From positions 744,001-808,000 of the forward strand of contig JAKZZE010000001.1 of the NCBI GenBank assembly GCA_024220505.1: a stretch of 64,000 nucleotides of DNA. Direction: 5' to 3'. The notes beneath the pieces were generated by a model that was given only the letters and a program-made list of their open reading frames with translations, searched no databases and was not told the DNA's origin. This stretch comes from Rhizopus arrhizus (taxonomy: Eukaryota > Mucoromycota > Mucoromycetes > Mucorales > Rhizopodaceae). This document shows, in pieces, positions 33,032-44,604 of this stretch. Every line of letters begins with the position of its first letter. The stretch's first letter is position 1. The position numbers were made by a program, and so were the translations under genes.

Positions 33032-34575
33032 ATGTTAACTAGACACTTGATTCGTCCCCAAATACAATCATTGGTAAAGAAAAAAAAAAAGTATAATGTC
33101 AGTGATATTGATGTATGAGTAGAGAAGATATTCTACTGAAGCTTCACTCATTCGACCTATCAAAGAGGTAAAACAAACAAACCCTCTTCAATTTTACAGA
33201 GTAAATTAAGCACAGGTATTCATTAGATCACACATCCAGATACGGAAGCTTCACAATCCACCTTGGACAGTATTAAAGAATATGAAAACTATACTGTCAC
33301 AGCCTATGCTCGTCCCAACCTCATCATTTCCCACGGTAAAGGAAGTTATCTGTTTGACACCAGCAATAGAAAATATCTCGATTTTACAGCCGGTATCGCC
33401 GTCACTGCTCTGGGTCATGCGGATGAACAAGTAGCTCAAGTTCTTTATGATCAAGCTAACCAATTGGTACATACCAGTAACCTTTATTATAATCACAACG
33501 CCGGTCGATTAGCCAAGACACTTGTCGAGACCACCAAGGCGAATGGTGGTACATGGGCGCGTAAGTTGTTTTTGGCCAACTCAGGTACAGAGGCCAATGA
33601 AGGTGCATTGAAATTTGCTCGAAAATGGGGCAAGCAATTTCCTGACAAGACAGAGATTGTGTGCTTCACCAATGCCTTTCACGGTCGTTCGATGGGAGCT
33701 CTTTCAGCAACGTATAACCCTAAATACCAAAAACCATTTGCTCCACTGATTCCTGGCTTTGTGACAAGTCCATTTAATGATATTGAGCGTGCCTTGGAAG
33801 CCATTACGGATAAGACGTGTGGTGTGATTATTGAACCTATCCAAGGTGAAGGTGGTGTTCATCCTGCAAAAGCTCAATTTTTGGAAGCTTTACGTAAACG
33901 ATGTGATGAGACAAATGCACTATTGATCTTTGATGAAATTCAGGTATATAAAAAAGGCATGGTTGTGATTGAATTGCTCATGTTGTCGTTTTAGTGTGGT
34001 TTGGGAAGAACGGGTAAATTATGGGACATCAACACTTTAGTAAAGAATGTGTTCCTGATATTTTGACTATGGCTAAGCCTTTAGCCAATGGTGTACCTAT
34101 TGGTGCTATCATGACATCAGAGAAAGTAGGCGATTTGATAAAGATTGGTAAATGACTACAATAATATTGAGTGTGTATTTTTAATATGATCTCTATAGGT
34201 GACCATGGTACTACATTTGGTGGTAACCCATTAGCATCTGCTGTCGCTTTGAATGTCGTGAACCGTATTACTCAACCCGAATTCCTCAAAGCTGTAAACG
34301 AAAAGGGAGAGTACATGAAGGGATTATTAAAGCTAGTCCAATCAAGTCATCCAGATTTAATCAAGGAAGTTCGTGGCCAAGGTTTGCTGATTGGTGTTGA
34401 ATTCAATAAGGATCCCTCACCTATCGTCAAGATGGCTCGTGAGCGTGGTTTGTTGGTAGTGACAGCTGGATGTAACACTGTTCGTATTGTTCCACCTTTA
34501 AATGTATCTAAAGAAGAATCTTTGGAAGGTGTTTCCAAATTTGCAGGCGCTGTTGAACAATTTGCCTCTCTTTAA
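33032..34575 (+). CDS. ARG8: acetylornithine aminotransferase, mitochondrial; one-base frameshift
   Basis: PLP class-III transaminase of arginine biosynthesis (N-acetylornithine to N-acetylglutamate semialdehyde). Five exons: 33032-33073, 33123-33167, 33227-33943, 33995-34147, 34199-34575; about 444 residues if in frame. The N-terminus MLTRHLIRPQIQSLRRYSTE is a typical mitochondrial presequence with an RRYST cleavage-type site. Family motifs: YLDFTAGIAVTALGH, FLANSGTEANEGALKFAR, FHGRSMGALSAT, IIEPIQGEGGVHP, LLIFDEIQ/CGLGRTG and TTFGGNPLASAVA; the PLP lysine is in TMAKPLANG. Within exon 4, after GKLW (G-run 34023-34025), the frame shifts: expected GHQHFSKECVPDIL is in another frame, one base short. 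All other joins are in phase once one base is added. It is either a sequencing or assembly error in a G-run, or a true lesion. Confidence 0.9.
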
Positions 34576-34628
34576 ATAAAACAATAGAACGCGTAAATAA
34601 CAAAATTACTTGTCTTTATTTTCGTTCA

Positions 34629-35249
34629 TTAACGAGCATCCTGCACATCGTAAAAATTCTTTAAATATTCTTCTGCTTCCGAATATTCCTTTTTAACTTG
34701 AGGCAATAAAGTAGCGATACCCTTTAAGGCTTCCTCATCATTTAATTCACCTTCTTCACCTTGATTGTTACCCACATTTTGAATCTTTTCACAAGTTGCC
34801 TTTACTTTTTTTAACCCAATTGCTGCTGAACTGCCCTTAAGAAAATGACCGAGTCGAGACAATTCTGATAAATCCTTCTTTTCCCTGTTTTAAAAAAAAA
34901 ATAAGCTTTTTTTTATGTTTCATCTTTTTCTTCTTCTTCTTCTTTATTACAGTGCTTCATCCATATCTTTAAATGTAGTCTCAGCTTGTTCAAAATAATT
35001 AAGGACAATACTATATGAGAATTCATGATCATCTTCATCGTCCATATCTAATAATTGATCAAATGTGCTCATATCAATAAGGTCATCAATATTCTTTTCT
35101 TCATTTGTCTCTTCTTCTTTCTTATCATCGACTTCCTTTTAATAGAAGGCATAAATAACCAGCTATTTTTGTTATTAAGCAAAGAAAAACAAAACCTTTT
35201 TTAATTTTTCGTCACTAATTACAGGAGGGGAAGCTTCACGGTTTGCCAT
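34629..35249 (-). CDS. histidine-containing phosphotransfer (HPt) protein, Ypd1-like
   Basis: Phosphorelay intermediate that passes phosphate from hybrid histidine kinases to response regulators (yeast Sln1-Ypd1-Ssk1). Three exons: 35196-35249, 34951-35135, 34629-34884; 164 residues. After a Lys/Glu-rich start comes a four-helix-bundle HPt domain: IDMSTFDQLLDMDDEDDHEF, SIVLNYFEQAETTFKDMDEAL, and the phospho-acceptor motif SRLGHFLKGSSAAIGL (His at about residue 93), followed by KKVKATCEKIQ. Key HPt residues (H, K and G of HxLKGSS) are present. Intron 1 has a non-standard 5' site (GTTTTG) but keeps frame; an alternative nearby splice is possible. The 3' end is convergent with ARG8, 53 nt apart. 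Confidence 0.92.
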
Positions 35250-36595
35250 CTTGTTATTATTTTGGTATAAAGAGAGAAAAAAAAAGAGCGGGTGATAATA
35301 AAATTTTTTCGGATTTTCCTTATATTAATATACGTCATCCGGTGTACATGAATAAACGCGTAACTTTTTTTTTTTATTGCTTACACACTATTTTCACCAA
35401 ACCTATTCAAAAATTAGTTAAATTTAAAAATGGCTTATTCTATGTGGGTGTACAAAGGGCTTTAATAAATTGAATCATGTGGATTTATCCCCAATTGACA
35501 ATATACGTGTTTATGTTTTTGTTTTTATTATCGTACCATTCAAACTTTTCGAAACAAAATTATAAAAAGTTCCATCTCATTTTATTAACTATAATTTGAG
35601 TATTGATCCTTTTTTTTTTCTTTTTAAAAAAAAGGAAATGACCGAAACAGGTTTTCAAGTACATAGATTTTACCAAATACAAGTCATCTTGTATTTAAAG
35701 GATTCAAAACCCGCGCAACTTTGATGGATTTTCCCGAACTGGATGAGCAGAATTTCAAGTGAAAGCAAAGGAATTTGCACTGAAGGGTTTATGATTCTGG
35801 ACACAGTTAGAGAAGATACGCATAAGCTATAAACAGTGATCCTATCATTTGCAACTAACAAACATCTTATATAGCAGCATTATTTCAGAAAGAAAAAAAA
35901 AAAAGCAATATTTTATAGTGTAGAGATGTCCATTTGTTTATTAAACTAGACTCCAATCTCAATACAGCCAACACTTACAAATGATGTAGACCACAAGACA
36001 AGTCGTTTTTTTTTTATGCCTCAAAATGCTTGATTGTTTATTTTTATTTTTTATTTTTTTTTGTTTGTTTGTTTGTTCTTTTAATGGTAAAAAGCCTAGA
36101 CACTGTTGACTTACTACCTAGTACAAACAGTTTTTGAAGTCTCTAAATGTAATGTTGAATGAAAAACACTTGTTTAGAAACACAAAGAGTCTACATGATT
36201 AAAGCAATTAATATCTTGTGAAGGATCAGTTTATCCTAGAAAGTAAACAGCAGGAAATAACACAATCAGTCAACTATTTCAACTAGCAAAAATCAAAAAA
36301 ATACCAGGTGAACTAGTTTGGAAATTCTGCATTATAAATAACAGAATTAATACAGTGCAATACTAATCTTGGATGGCTCTTGGTTCGTCAGAGAGGAATT
36401 ATAACATCACATATTTGGAAATCATTGAAATAGTCTTCAAGGATAGGCAATCGGCAATAAAATGATATACTTTACAATTCACTATGTTCATGCAAATCAA
36501 TGTACTAAGAATTGACTTTTATGTAGCTCAATTTGACTAAATCAGTTTTTATTTTCTGTCTAAAAATGGTTCTTGTAAAAAGCTCAATCGTCCTT
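35250..36595. other. intergenic, no gene seen
   Basis: About 1.35 kb between the HPt promoter and the 3' end of the Sqs1-like gene. A/T-rich, with a T(n) then TTTG-repeat stretch near 36040-36080. Short frames have no domain. Confidence 0.5.
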
Positions 36596-38003
36596 TTAAG
36601 CACCCAACCCTCTATTCTTCGCTCTCATTGTTACTTTGATTGGTTCCTTTATACCATTGTTGCCAATAGAGTCACCTTCTTTCCATCCCATAGCAGCCAA
36701 CATACGATGGCCAATGTTGTTTGATGAAATAGGCTGAGCATCTGATCCGACTACTTTACCACTTTCCAAAGGAGAACGACGTGTTACTGCTTTCGTTGTT
36801 TTCATTTTCCTACCTCTGTCTGCAGTAGGCTTGTTTGTGATTGGTAGAGAACGCAGAGAGTCCGGTGTTTTGGTTAAGGTAATACAACCATTGTTGTTTT
36901 CAATTTGCAGTTTAAATAAGTGAGCAAGTGCGGGTATAATATGGATGCGTCCATAGTTTGTTGGGTCAACTATTATATATTTTTCCTTCTCCACTTCAAT
37001 AAATTCCTTTAAAAGACAATTCAATATATATTTCTTGTTTCCTTGTTCCATTCTGTCCTTCTCTTTCCTTCTTTGCTCTTTTTCCTTCTCTACTTCTTTT
37101 CTTAACGCTTTTTCTTCTTTATATGCCATGAGTGAATATCCATTTCTTAGTCCTTGAGGTACTTGATTAATATCAATCTTCAATGCTTCCCATGGTTCAT
37201 CTTCACTTGTGTCATCCTCTTCTTGTTCATTTGAGCATACATCCTCATATAATACTTTCTTCAACATATCTACATCTATCACAGGATCTTGCTTTCTTTT
37301 ATTATATCTTACTTCTTCAATATTTGAGTTTGCCCAATGTGATAGTGCTCCAAGCATCTCAATATCTTCACTACTACTAATTGATATAACATCATCATCA
37401 TCATCGCTGCTTATATAAATCGAATCGTCTTTTATAATCCTTTTCTTTTGTCTCTTTATCTTTTCATCCTCATTTTGTTCCTTTCTTTGTTGACTTTCTT
37501 GAGCATACATTAGGGAAGGCGCTGAATCCATATAAAATTCAGTGTCCCCTTGGTCAATTGAAATACAATCAGATGGCGTTGAGTCAATAAAGAATCCAGC
37601 ATCTTCTTCAGGTTGAACAGGTTTTGCAGTGACTGATTGACCGAAGCTAAATGCGGGTAAAGATGACCTGACTGATGTTGAAAGATTGGCTTCGTCAGAT
37701 ACAACAATAACTAGTAAAATTTAGTTGAGCCTGTGTTTGTTTAGTCTTACTTTTTTGTTTGTCGATTTTAGTTTCATACCTTCTTCTTGTTGAAATAAGC
37801 TTTCTACAGTACTACACGGATTATCTTCATCGTCGCTAGTGGGATCTATTATGCCTTTGATCCATCTTTTTTTATTGGAAGAACCCCATCTTTTTCTTGA
37901 TTGGCATGCGGCTTTATTTCCTTTGAAATTTTTTTTATTTTAGTTTAATAGTTTTAAGAATTTATTATCTTTTCAAATTACGATTTCTCTTAAAAGGTGG
38001 CAT
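36596..38003 (-). CDS. R3H and G-patch protein, Sqs1/Pfa1-like
   Basis: Predicted nucleic-acid-binding activator of a DEAH helicase. Yeast Sqs1/Pfa1 stimulates Prp43 through its G-patch in ribosome biogenesis and splicing. Three exons: 37982-38003, 37780-37920, 36596-37710; 425 residues. It starts MPPFKRNRNKAACQSRKRWG, followed by acidic low-complexity segments (DPTSDDEDN, SSDDDDDVISISSSED) and a Lys/Glu-rich coiled coil (KEEKALRKEVEKEKEQRRK). The R3H domain includes KEFIEVEKEKYI and YGRIHIIPALAHLF. The C-terminal G-patch reads IGHRMLAAMGWKEGDSIG and ends KNRGLGA, with glycines in the expected places. The R3H-then-G-patch order at the extreme C-terminus is that of Sqs1. The short first exon (22 nt) is inferred from frame and ATG context. 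Confidence 0.85.
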
Positions 38004-38006
38004 AAG

Positions 38007-38046
<40 letters not shown>

Positions 38047-39619
38047 AAAAGGTTGCGCAGTTTTTTTTTTACTATTTAGGAAGGCGTGTCACAGTCATTT
38101 TTTTTGATTTATACAAATGCCTGTGAGCATTCTATTAGAAGCAAAGTCAGAAGGTTTATATAAATATATTTGCAGAGTAAAAAAAAAAAAAAAAAGCACA
38201 TATGCATTCGTTTTTCTGTTCTACCTACAAGAAGAGACAAAAGAGAGGGTTTTGTTATTGTCTAACAAATATATTGGCTCCGATAAGATGAAACAACTGG
38301 CTATTCCCTAAAGACTAAAATCCAGAACTAACCATTCATGAAAAGAATGAATCGCAATCTGTTTACAGAAACTTCTGCGAGCAAGTTTAATTTTTTCTGA
38401 ATTTTTGGTTGGATACAACAAGTGACTTGGTTTCCTAAAAGACATACATGTCATATAAACTTCATGTGTACAAAATAGATAACCGAATAGCAACCTGTTT
38501 TTGATAAAAAGACGAAATGTCAAGGTTTGTGTATGCAAAGATATTTTTAGTGCAAGTTCGAGTCATGTAAAGTATTGCAAATGGATCGTTAGGTAAAAGA
38601 AAAGAAAACATCAAGCCATGTCAGTGAAACGAGCTCGTTTCAATTTTACTACTATACTTTTAAGGATGTTGACATATAGCAGTAATATTCTCTTTTAATT
38701 CTGTAAGAAAACCTTTCTTCGGACTACAAAAAAAGAATGGATAAGATGAAACTTTAAATAATCTAGTTGTGCTCTTTATTTTGTATCGCGTTGATCTGTA
38801 TCATTATTCTCATCTTAATAGCTTGGCAAAGTATATAGTTTTCCATTAAAAGAAATCTATACCACATCCTCTTTATCATCAATGGCATCTCTCCTTATCT
38901 TTTGATGAGTAATAAGTTAATGCACAGTACGGAGTTAAAGTACATTTTACAACCAGTTTGATCAAGAATGAAAAAGAAAGCTAAATTAAAAAAAATGTTA
39001 CACATTTGTATTATATGATGCTATTATGCTTTATATACTTGTCGAATTATACGTAAGGAAGTATCATAACCATAATTTACTCTTACTTTTCTCTTTTGTT
39101 CGTCAAAGAATAATATATTTTGTGTTCAGGGACAAAGCTAGAATTTTTTTTTCTTTTGCTTGGCAGACGGGCTTTTTCATTTATTTAAACTTCCTTTTTT
39201 ATACTTTAGGTGTTACAGAATTATGCATCAAATGTCATGAAAAAGTAAGAGAAAATAAGAAAGATCAATTACGTATGTTATGTATCGACAGACATACAAA
39301 ATAAGAAATTATAACATATTCTTATATTAAACTGAATAAGAAAAAGAAATATTCACATCATATTTAATGCGTTTCGTGTCATACACAGAAAGAGAAAGAG
39401 TCCGCATAGTTATATCAATCGGGTTTATTATTTCAACCGAACTTACTACAATGCATTGACCTTTTTTTTTTGAATTATAAACTGGGATTTAAAAATTTTT
39501 TGATCTAATAACATCTTTCCCGACTGTATAGAAAAAAAAAGTGACATTTTTAGTATAAATACCAGGGCACCTCTTTTCTTCTTCTCTTTTTCTTTCACCA
39601 TTGTGTATTAGAAAAAAAA
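38004..39619. promoter_or_regulatory. divergent intergenic region Sqs1-like / KNH protein
   Basis: About 1.6 kb. It has an A homopolymer at about 38007-38035 and a TATA box (TATAAATA, 39554-39561) 58 nt before the KNH-protein ATG. The short frames (38117-38311, 39026-39304) are low-complexity and are not called. Confidence 0.5.
39554..39561 (+). promoter_or_regulatory. TATA box of the KNH/GPI protein gene
   Basis: TATAAATA followed by a pyrimidine-rich leader (TCTTCTTCTC) and an A-run just before the ATG at 39620, the layout of a strongly expressed fungal gene. Expression strength is inferred. Confidence 0.6.
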
Positions 39620-40295
39620 ATGAAGTCCATCTTTGCTGCCATTGTTGCTGTTGCTATCACTACTGTCTCTGCTCAAACTAACATTGTCAGCATCACATCT
39701 CCTCTTACTGGTACCGTTTATACTGCTGGTCAGGATGCCATTATCTCTTGGTAAGCAGATATAAATACAGAAAAAGCTTTGTTTCTAACTTGTATATAGG
39801 ATTGATCCTCAAGTCACCACTATCTCCAAGATTGTTTTAGCTCAAGGTGCTGCTACCTCTCTTCAACCTGTCAGCACCATTGCTACCAATGTGGATGCTT
39901 CTAGCCTTTCTTACACCTGGTCTATTCCCTCTGATACTGCTGCTGGTACAGATTATGCCTTAGAATTGGGTACTTCCCCTAATGTTTCCTACACCGCCTT
40001 GTTTACCATCCAAGCTGCCTCTGGCTCTTCTAGCTCTTCCTCCAGCTCTACTACTGCTGTCTCTGGCTCTTCCTCTTCCACTGCTGCCGCCGCTTCTGGC
40101 TCCTCTACTTCTAAGACTAGCTCTGCTTCATCTGCTGCCTCATCTGCTGTTTCATCTGCTGCTTCATCTGCCGCCTCATCTGCTGCTTCATCTGCTGCCT
40201 CTTCTTCATCTTCCACCTCTGCTGGATTCAAGGTTACCGTTAACCAAGCTGTTGCTGGTATGGCCGCTGTTGCCGTTGCTGCTGTGATGATGTAA
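39620..40295 (+). CDS. Kre9/KNH-domain, Ser/Ala-rich GPI-anchored surface protein
   Basis: Small cell-surface protein, 208 residues, two exons: 39620-39750 and 39800-40295. The signal peptide MKSIFAAIVAVAITTVSA is followed by one KNH/Kre9-type beta-sandwich domain (VSITSPLTGTVYTAGQDA, IISWIDP, VSYTALFTIQ). Next is a long Ser/Ala stalk, likely O-mannosylated. The C-terminal hydrophobic segment VAGMAAVAVAAVMM without charged ends fits a GPI-attachment signal. The stalk includes six 12-nt units encoding SSAA. Codon use is C/T-ending and less AT-rich than neighbours, suggesting high expression (inference). The family is linked to beta-1,6-glucan assembly in yeast; this short single-domain type is common in fungi and its exact role is unknown. 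Confidence 0.9.
40128..40199 (+). repeat. six 12-nt tandem units encoding Ser-Ser-Ala-Ala
   Basis: Unit TCATCTGCTGCY with single-base variants (one GTT and one GCC change) inside the stalk of the KNH protein. The 12-nt length preserves frame, so copy-number change would only lengthen or shorten the stalk. Confidence 0.85.
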
Positions 40296-40498
40296 AATAT
40301 TTCAACTTGTATTTTTTTTTAATTTTTACTATTTTACACTTTTAATTGGTCCTTATTAACTGGGAATATCCATTGGTGATGTTTAATATCAAATAAAAAT
40401 AAACTATTCAAAAAATCTCATTTCATCCATGATTGCTCATGATTCATATTGGAAAGATTATTTAATTAGGAACAAAGATCAGCAAGGTTTTTATGTGG

Positions 40499-40534
<36 letters not shown>

Positions 40535-41400
40535 CATACAAAAGACATACATAAAAAGCATAAGCTTGTTCAGGATTTTCTTTTTTTATCAGAAGAAAGG
40601 GATATTTTTCAGAGCTTTAATCCTTTAGATTTTTAATGGCTATTTCAAATTTGCACTGAAAAGAGACAGGGCGATGAATATCCGGGAAGAAATAAAGGTT
40701 TTTTTTTTATTATTGAAACTAAGAAGAGTGAAGATATTCATTTTATTTCAATTGATCTGTTTATAACATGGCACACAAAAGTCTTGGCATTAGATTGATA
40801 AATATGTTTTGCGTAATCAGGAATATACATAACAAGTTGGTAAGATAGAATAGATGAAGACTTTCCATTCGATAACAAGACACTTGTTCCGCTTTACCAA
40901 CAACAACAAAAAAAATAATGGTTTAATGTTCAGTGCCACTATTTTATTTCCCTTACAAAATTGACAAATCAAAACCCAATTTGATAAAGACCAAGATTTA
41001 GGTTATTGTTGTCTAATAGTAAAATAATTTACTTTTTTTGGAAAAGAAATAAAAAATTGTACTTCTATTTATAGAATAGACTTTTTAAATAAAATGAAAA
41101 GCAGTTTCCTTTGACTGTTCTTTATTTTTCTTACAAAGACATGCTATAGGATAATAAAGTAAAACTATTTCTTTTTAAAAATAATAATAGAATCGTTGTC
41201 TTTATGTTGAGTTATTTGTATTGTTGAGATTCATCCAAACAAAGAATGAACATGAGTGACAACACACAATGAACGCATTTTAATATAAAAATAAACAATG
41301 ATTATAATAATTCATCATATTTTTTATTTTATTTTTACTTATTTTGTTTATATTTAAAAAAAGAATTCAAGTTTTTTTTCTTCTTCTGTTATTACAAGCA
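40296..41400. other. intergenic with poly(A) tract
   Basis: About 1.1 kb, A/T-rich, including an A homopolymer at about 40499-40533. No gene recognised. Confidence 0.5.
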
Positions 41401-41935
41401 ATGACTAACAAACAAGTATCAGATCAATATTTTTTAAAGAGAATATGTTTAGCAAAAGCAATCAAGAGCATGGATGAGATAGGAAAGGATTCTTGGGAAA
41501 AGAGTGTCATATTCAATCAACCTTTTGTTAAAGAAATACTTTCGCATAAACAACAAGTAAAAGAAGTCACTGTAAATAAACAACCAGTGAAAACAAATGT
41601 ACATCAATCATCGAATAAAACAAGGCGAGAATATAAAAGTAAGCAAGGTTCAAAAGAAAAGACGATAAGAATACTTATATTGTATAAAAGTACCTTCATC
41701 TCCCAAAAGACTAGAAATCGAACCATGTCAAACAAAGAATGTCATAGCCAGAGGTTACAATAACAATAATTTGATCCTGAATACCCAAAGTTACACTCTA
41801 CATTATAAAAATAGGACACCTCATCATTACTTTCATTATACTCACCCTATTTCACCACAGATTTATAGTTTCCATCCAATCCATCATAAGCCGCATTGGC
41901 CACCTTCCTCCTCGCATTTCAATCATAACTGTTGA
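41401..41935 (+). CDS. unknown small His/Asn-rich protein
   Basis: Two exons, 41401-41638 and 41691-41935, join in frame across a 52-nt GT-AG intron; 160 residues. The N-terminal part is helical-looking (SDQYFLKRICLAKAIKSMDE, DSWEKSVIFNQPFVKEIL). The middle is Lys/Gln-rich, and the C-terminal third is rich in His, Pro, Asn and Tyr (YKNRTPHHYFHYTHPISP, HHKPHWPPSSSHFNHNC). I do not recognise a family. The splice-extended second exon stays open for 81 codons in A/T-rich DNA, which favours a real gene. An upstream in-frame ATG at 41344 would add a Phe/Leu stretch from a T-rich leader and is less likely. No signal peptide or transmembrane segment with this start. Confidence 0.6.
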
Positions 41936-43544
41936 AATTGTACTGGTGTGTACATGCAGTAAACATATTTCATCCGAATCAATAAAGAAGGATATTTTGT
42001 TTTCTTTTTTATTAAGTAAACACGAGTTCAATTATTAGTTATTTTCAACTCAAAGTGCTCTACTGATTCTATTTATAGTAAAATAGAACAAGTAATAACT
42101 AATAAATGTATCATTTTTTGTTTTACTGATTGTTTACATGCCAAGCCTTACTTTGTTATTGAAAGAAGTAGAGAAAAAGGTAATGATGTCTTTTAGTGTC
42201 ATTCGTAGAAGAAAATGCTTATACAAAAAAGTCGAGAGATAATCGCAAATATAAAGAATATACAATTTACATTGAAATGATTTTTGAAGAAAACTTGAAC
42301 TATGAAAGAGTCTTTATAACTAGATTTAGTACTTGGAATAAAAAATGATAGAGTCGATAATGTGTCAAGAGAAAGAGTTTGTGATATCAAAGATAAGATA
42401 ATACGTAAATAATCAACTACAATTAAAAATATAAAGCAAGACGTATTCAAAATAAAATATAAATGTTCATTAATAAAACACTTGACGATCAAATTTACAA
42501 GGTTTGTATACGGTGAGTAATGCTTGTGATATTTATTTCAAAAAGCATCAGCATAACTTCTCTTCCTTTCTCTAGTCTGAAAGAAAACTTTAATTGTGAT
42601 GATGGTTGAAGACGATAGTTGGCTCGATATCAAAAGAACAAGTACTATCTATGCTTCGTGGTGCTTCTTGACAAAATACAAATCCCTTTTGCGTATTTTT
42701 ATTCTTTTTTTGCAGTGATTCTAATGAAATTGAAAAAAAAAAAATATTGACTAAAGAAAACATGAAATGACAAATCATGTCGAGATAAAATAAGCAAATC
42801 AAAATTGTTTTGAATCTTGTAATATCTTGATGTCTTTATATAAATGATTCCAAACTGGAAATGTTTTAAAACGATTCTTTTTTTATTTTATTTTTGCAAA
42901 TATAACAAAAATAACCTTCTATGTCTACATTAGAAATATTGGCCATTATTATAAATGCACATTAGCAAGAAAATATGATTTATAGCATATAATGCTTTAA
43001 GTGAAGAGTTATAACGTGTCTGTATATAATACTCGTATTTATTTTTATATTTTTTGTTTACTGCTTTAATTTCAAGACAATTGATACTTTGTATTTTTTT
43101 TTTTATTGATTCATTGAGAACAATCCAAAACCTAAGTTCCATTTCAATTTTATTAAATGAAATCGCTCGTTTCAATAATCTTTCATGTTTTACTGCTAAT
43201 TTTAATCCACTAACGACCATTGGTTAAAAACCAAATTAGAATGGAATCATCAGCTTTTATTTATACTATCAACGATTGTCAAGCTTCATGTTTTATTTAT
43301 ATTCTATCAAATCATGTTATTATTAAGTATATATGAATTGAAGAGGCCATAAGGGCAAAGGTATGCCAATGACAACTGATGATGGCTTTATCGTGATTTC
43401 AACTTGAATAAATTTCTAACCAAGAAATAGGATCATCTCCTTTCTTTCAAATCTTTTATTGACTTTATTCACTACCTTTGCATGAGGCACAAGAAAACAA
43501 AAAAAAAAGTGAACCTATACATAGGATATGTTGAGAAAAAGGAT

Positions 43545-43606
<62 letters not shown>

Positions 43607-44604
43607 GTATGTATTGTAAGCTGTTCTAAAAAAGGACAAAAAAAGACACGTACAGAAAAAAAAATAGCAAATGTTTACTTGAGCCAATAAAAAAATAAAA
43701 TTTATTCCACTCTTTTTTTTTTTCATCTTCCAAAGACATGTGTATATTTAGGTGCAATTTACATGGTTCCTTGGTTTATTTTTATTTTTTATTTGTCCGA
43801 GGCATATCTCCTGATAGTTTAGAATAGGCCAAAGCAAACTCTAGTCATTTTATTCTATGACCTATAAAGACTTGTATATTGATTAAAATAAATTCATAAC
43901 AATATTCTTTATAAAATTTGACGTTAAAACAGAATAGGATTAAATTCATTGAATGGCCAATGGTAACTGTTGGGTAACACTGAGAATGTAAATGTAACAA
44001 TAGGAAAATACCGTATTTTATTCGGCCTATTGCTTATTTCTACCACAAATCTCCTGATTTATTAAGCATTCGATCATTGTCAACTGCTCAATGTTTATCC
44101 GCTTTTTCTTTGTTGCTTGATCGCTATTTTCATTCCTAAAAACAATTACAGATTACACAAGATTAACTCATTTTATAAGAAATGGCATATAAAAGTCAAT
44201 AAACACATTTTTTTTTTCCCAGGGTATCAAATGGAGCTTTAATGATTTGTAGAAAGTGTAACTTCAAAACAGAGAACGGAGTACACAATGTTCCAGACAG
44301 CTATAAACTGCCGAATGATTCTCAGCCTTGAAACATAAATTAATATTTTCATGAGTTACCTTTCAAACTTTATAATAAATAAAGTGGATTTTATTAGCTT
44401 ATTTACATATATTTTATCTGTTTATTTAACATTGTAATAAAAGGAAATCTACAGTCATTGTAGTACCGGTTTCTCTGATTTCTCTTCATTGTGGGGTTTC
44501 AAACTGAAAAGACTTTTTTTTTTAAAGAAAAAATGGCTTTCAATTTTTCTGACCTCATAGCAATTTGATCCCTTTTTCTTTTCTTAATCAGTAAAAAGCC
44601 TAAA
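41936..44604. other. large intergenic region with a 59-nt poly(T)
   Basis: About 2.7 kb with no supportable gene. The T homopolymer at 43547-43605 is the longest in the window. Minus-strand frames crossing it are poly-Lys artefacts. The right end holds the arrestin promoter. Confidence 0.5.
43547..43605. repeat. poly(T) tract, 59 nt
   Basis: Uninterrupted T run. No coding sequence on either side, and target-site duplications around it were not recognised. Length may vary or be misassembled. Confidence 0.85.

Noticed and set aside
33251..33496. 81-codon minus-strand frame over the ARG8 gene
   Set aside because: Antisense shadow of a conserved aminotransferase exon.
39982..40287. Leu/Pro-rich plus-strand frame and an acidic Ala/Glu minus-strand frame (39989-40231)
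   Set aside because: Both are other-frame readings of the Ser/Ala repeat in the KNH protein.
43472..43726. 84-codon minus-strand frame with a long Lys run
   Set aside because: Artefact of the 59-nt poly(T) tract; no start context or domain.
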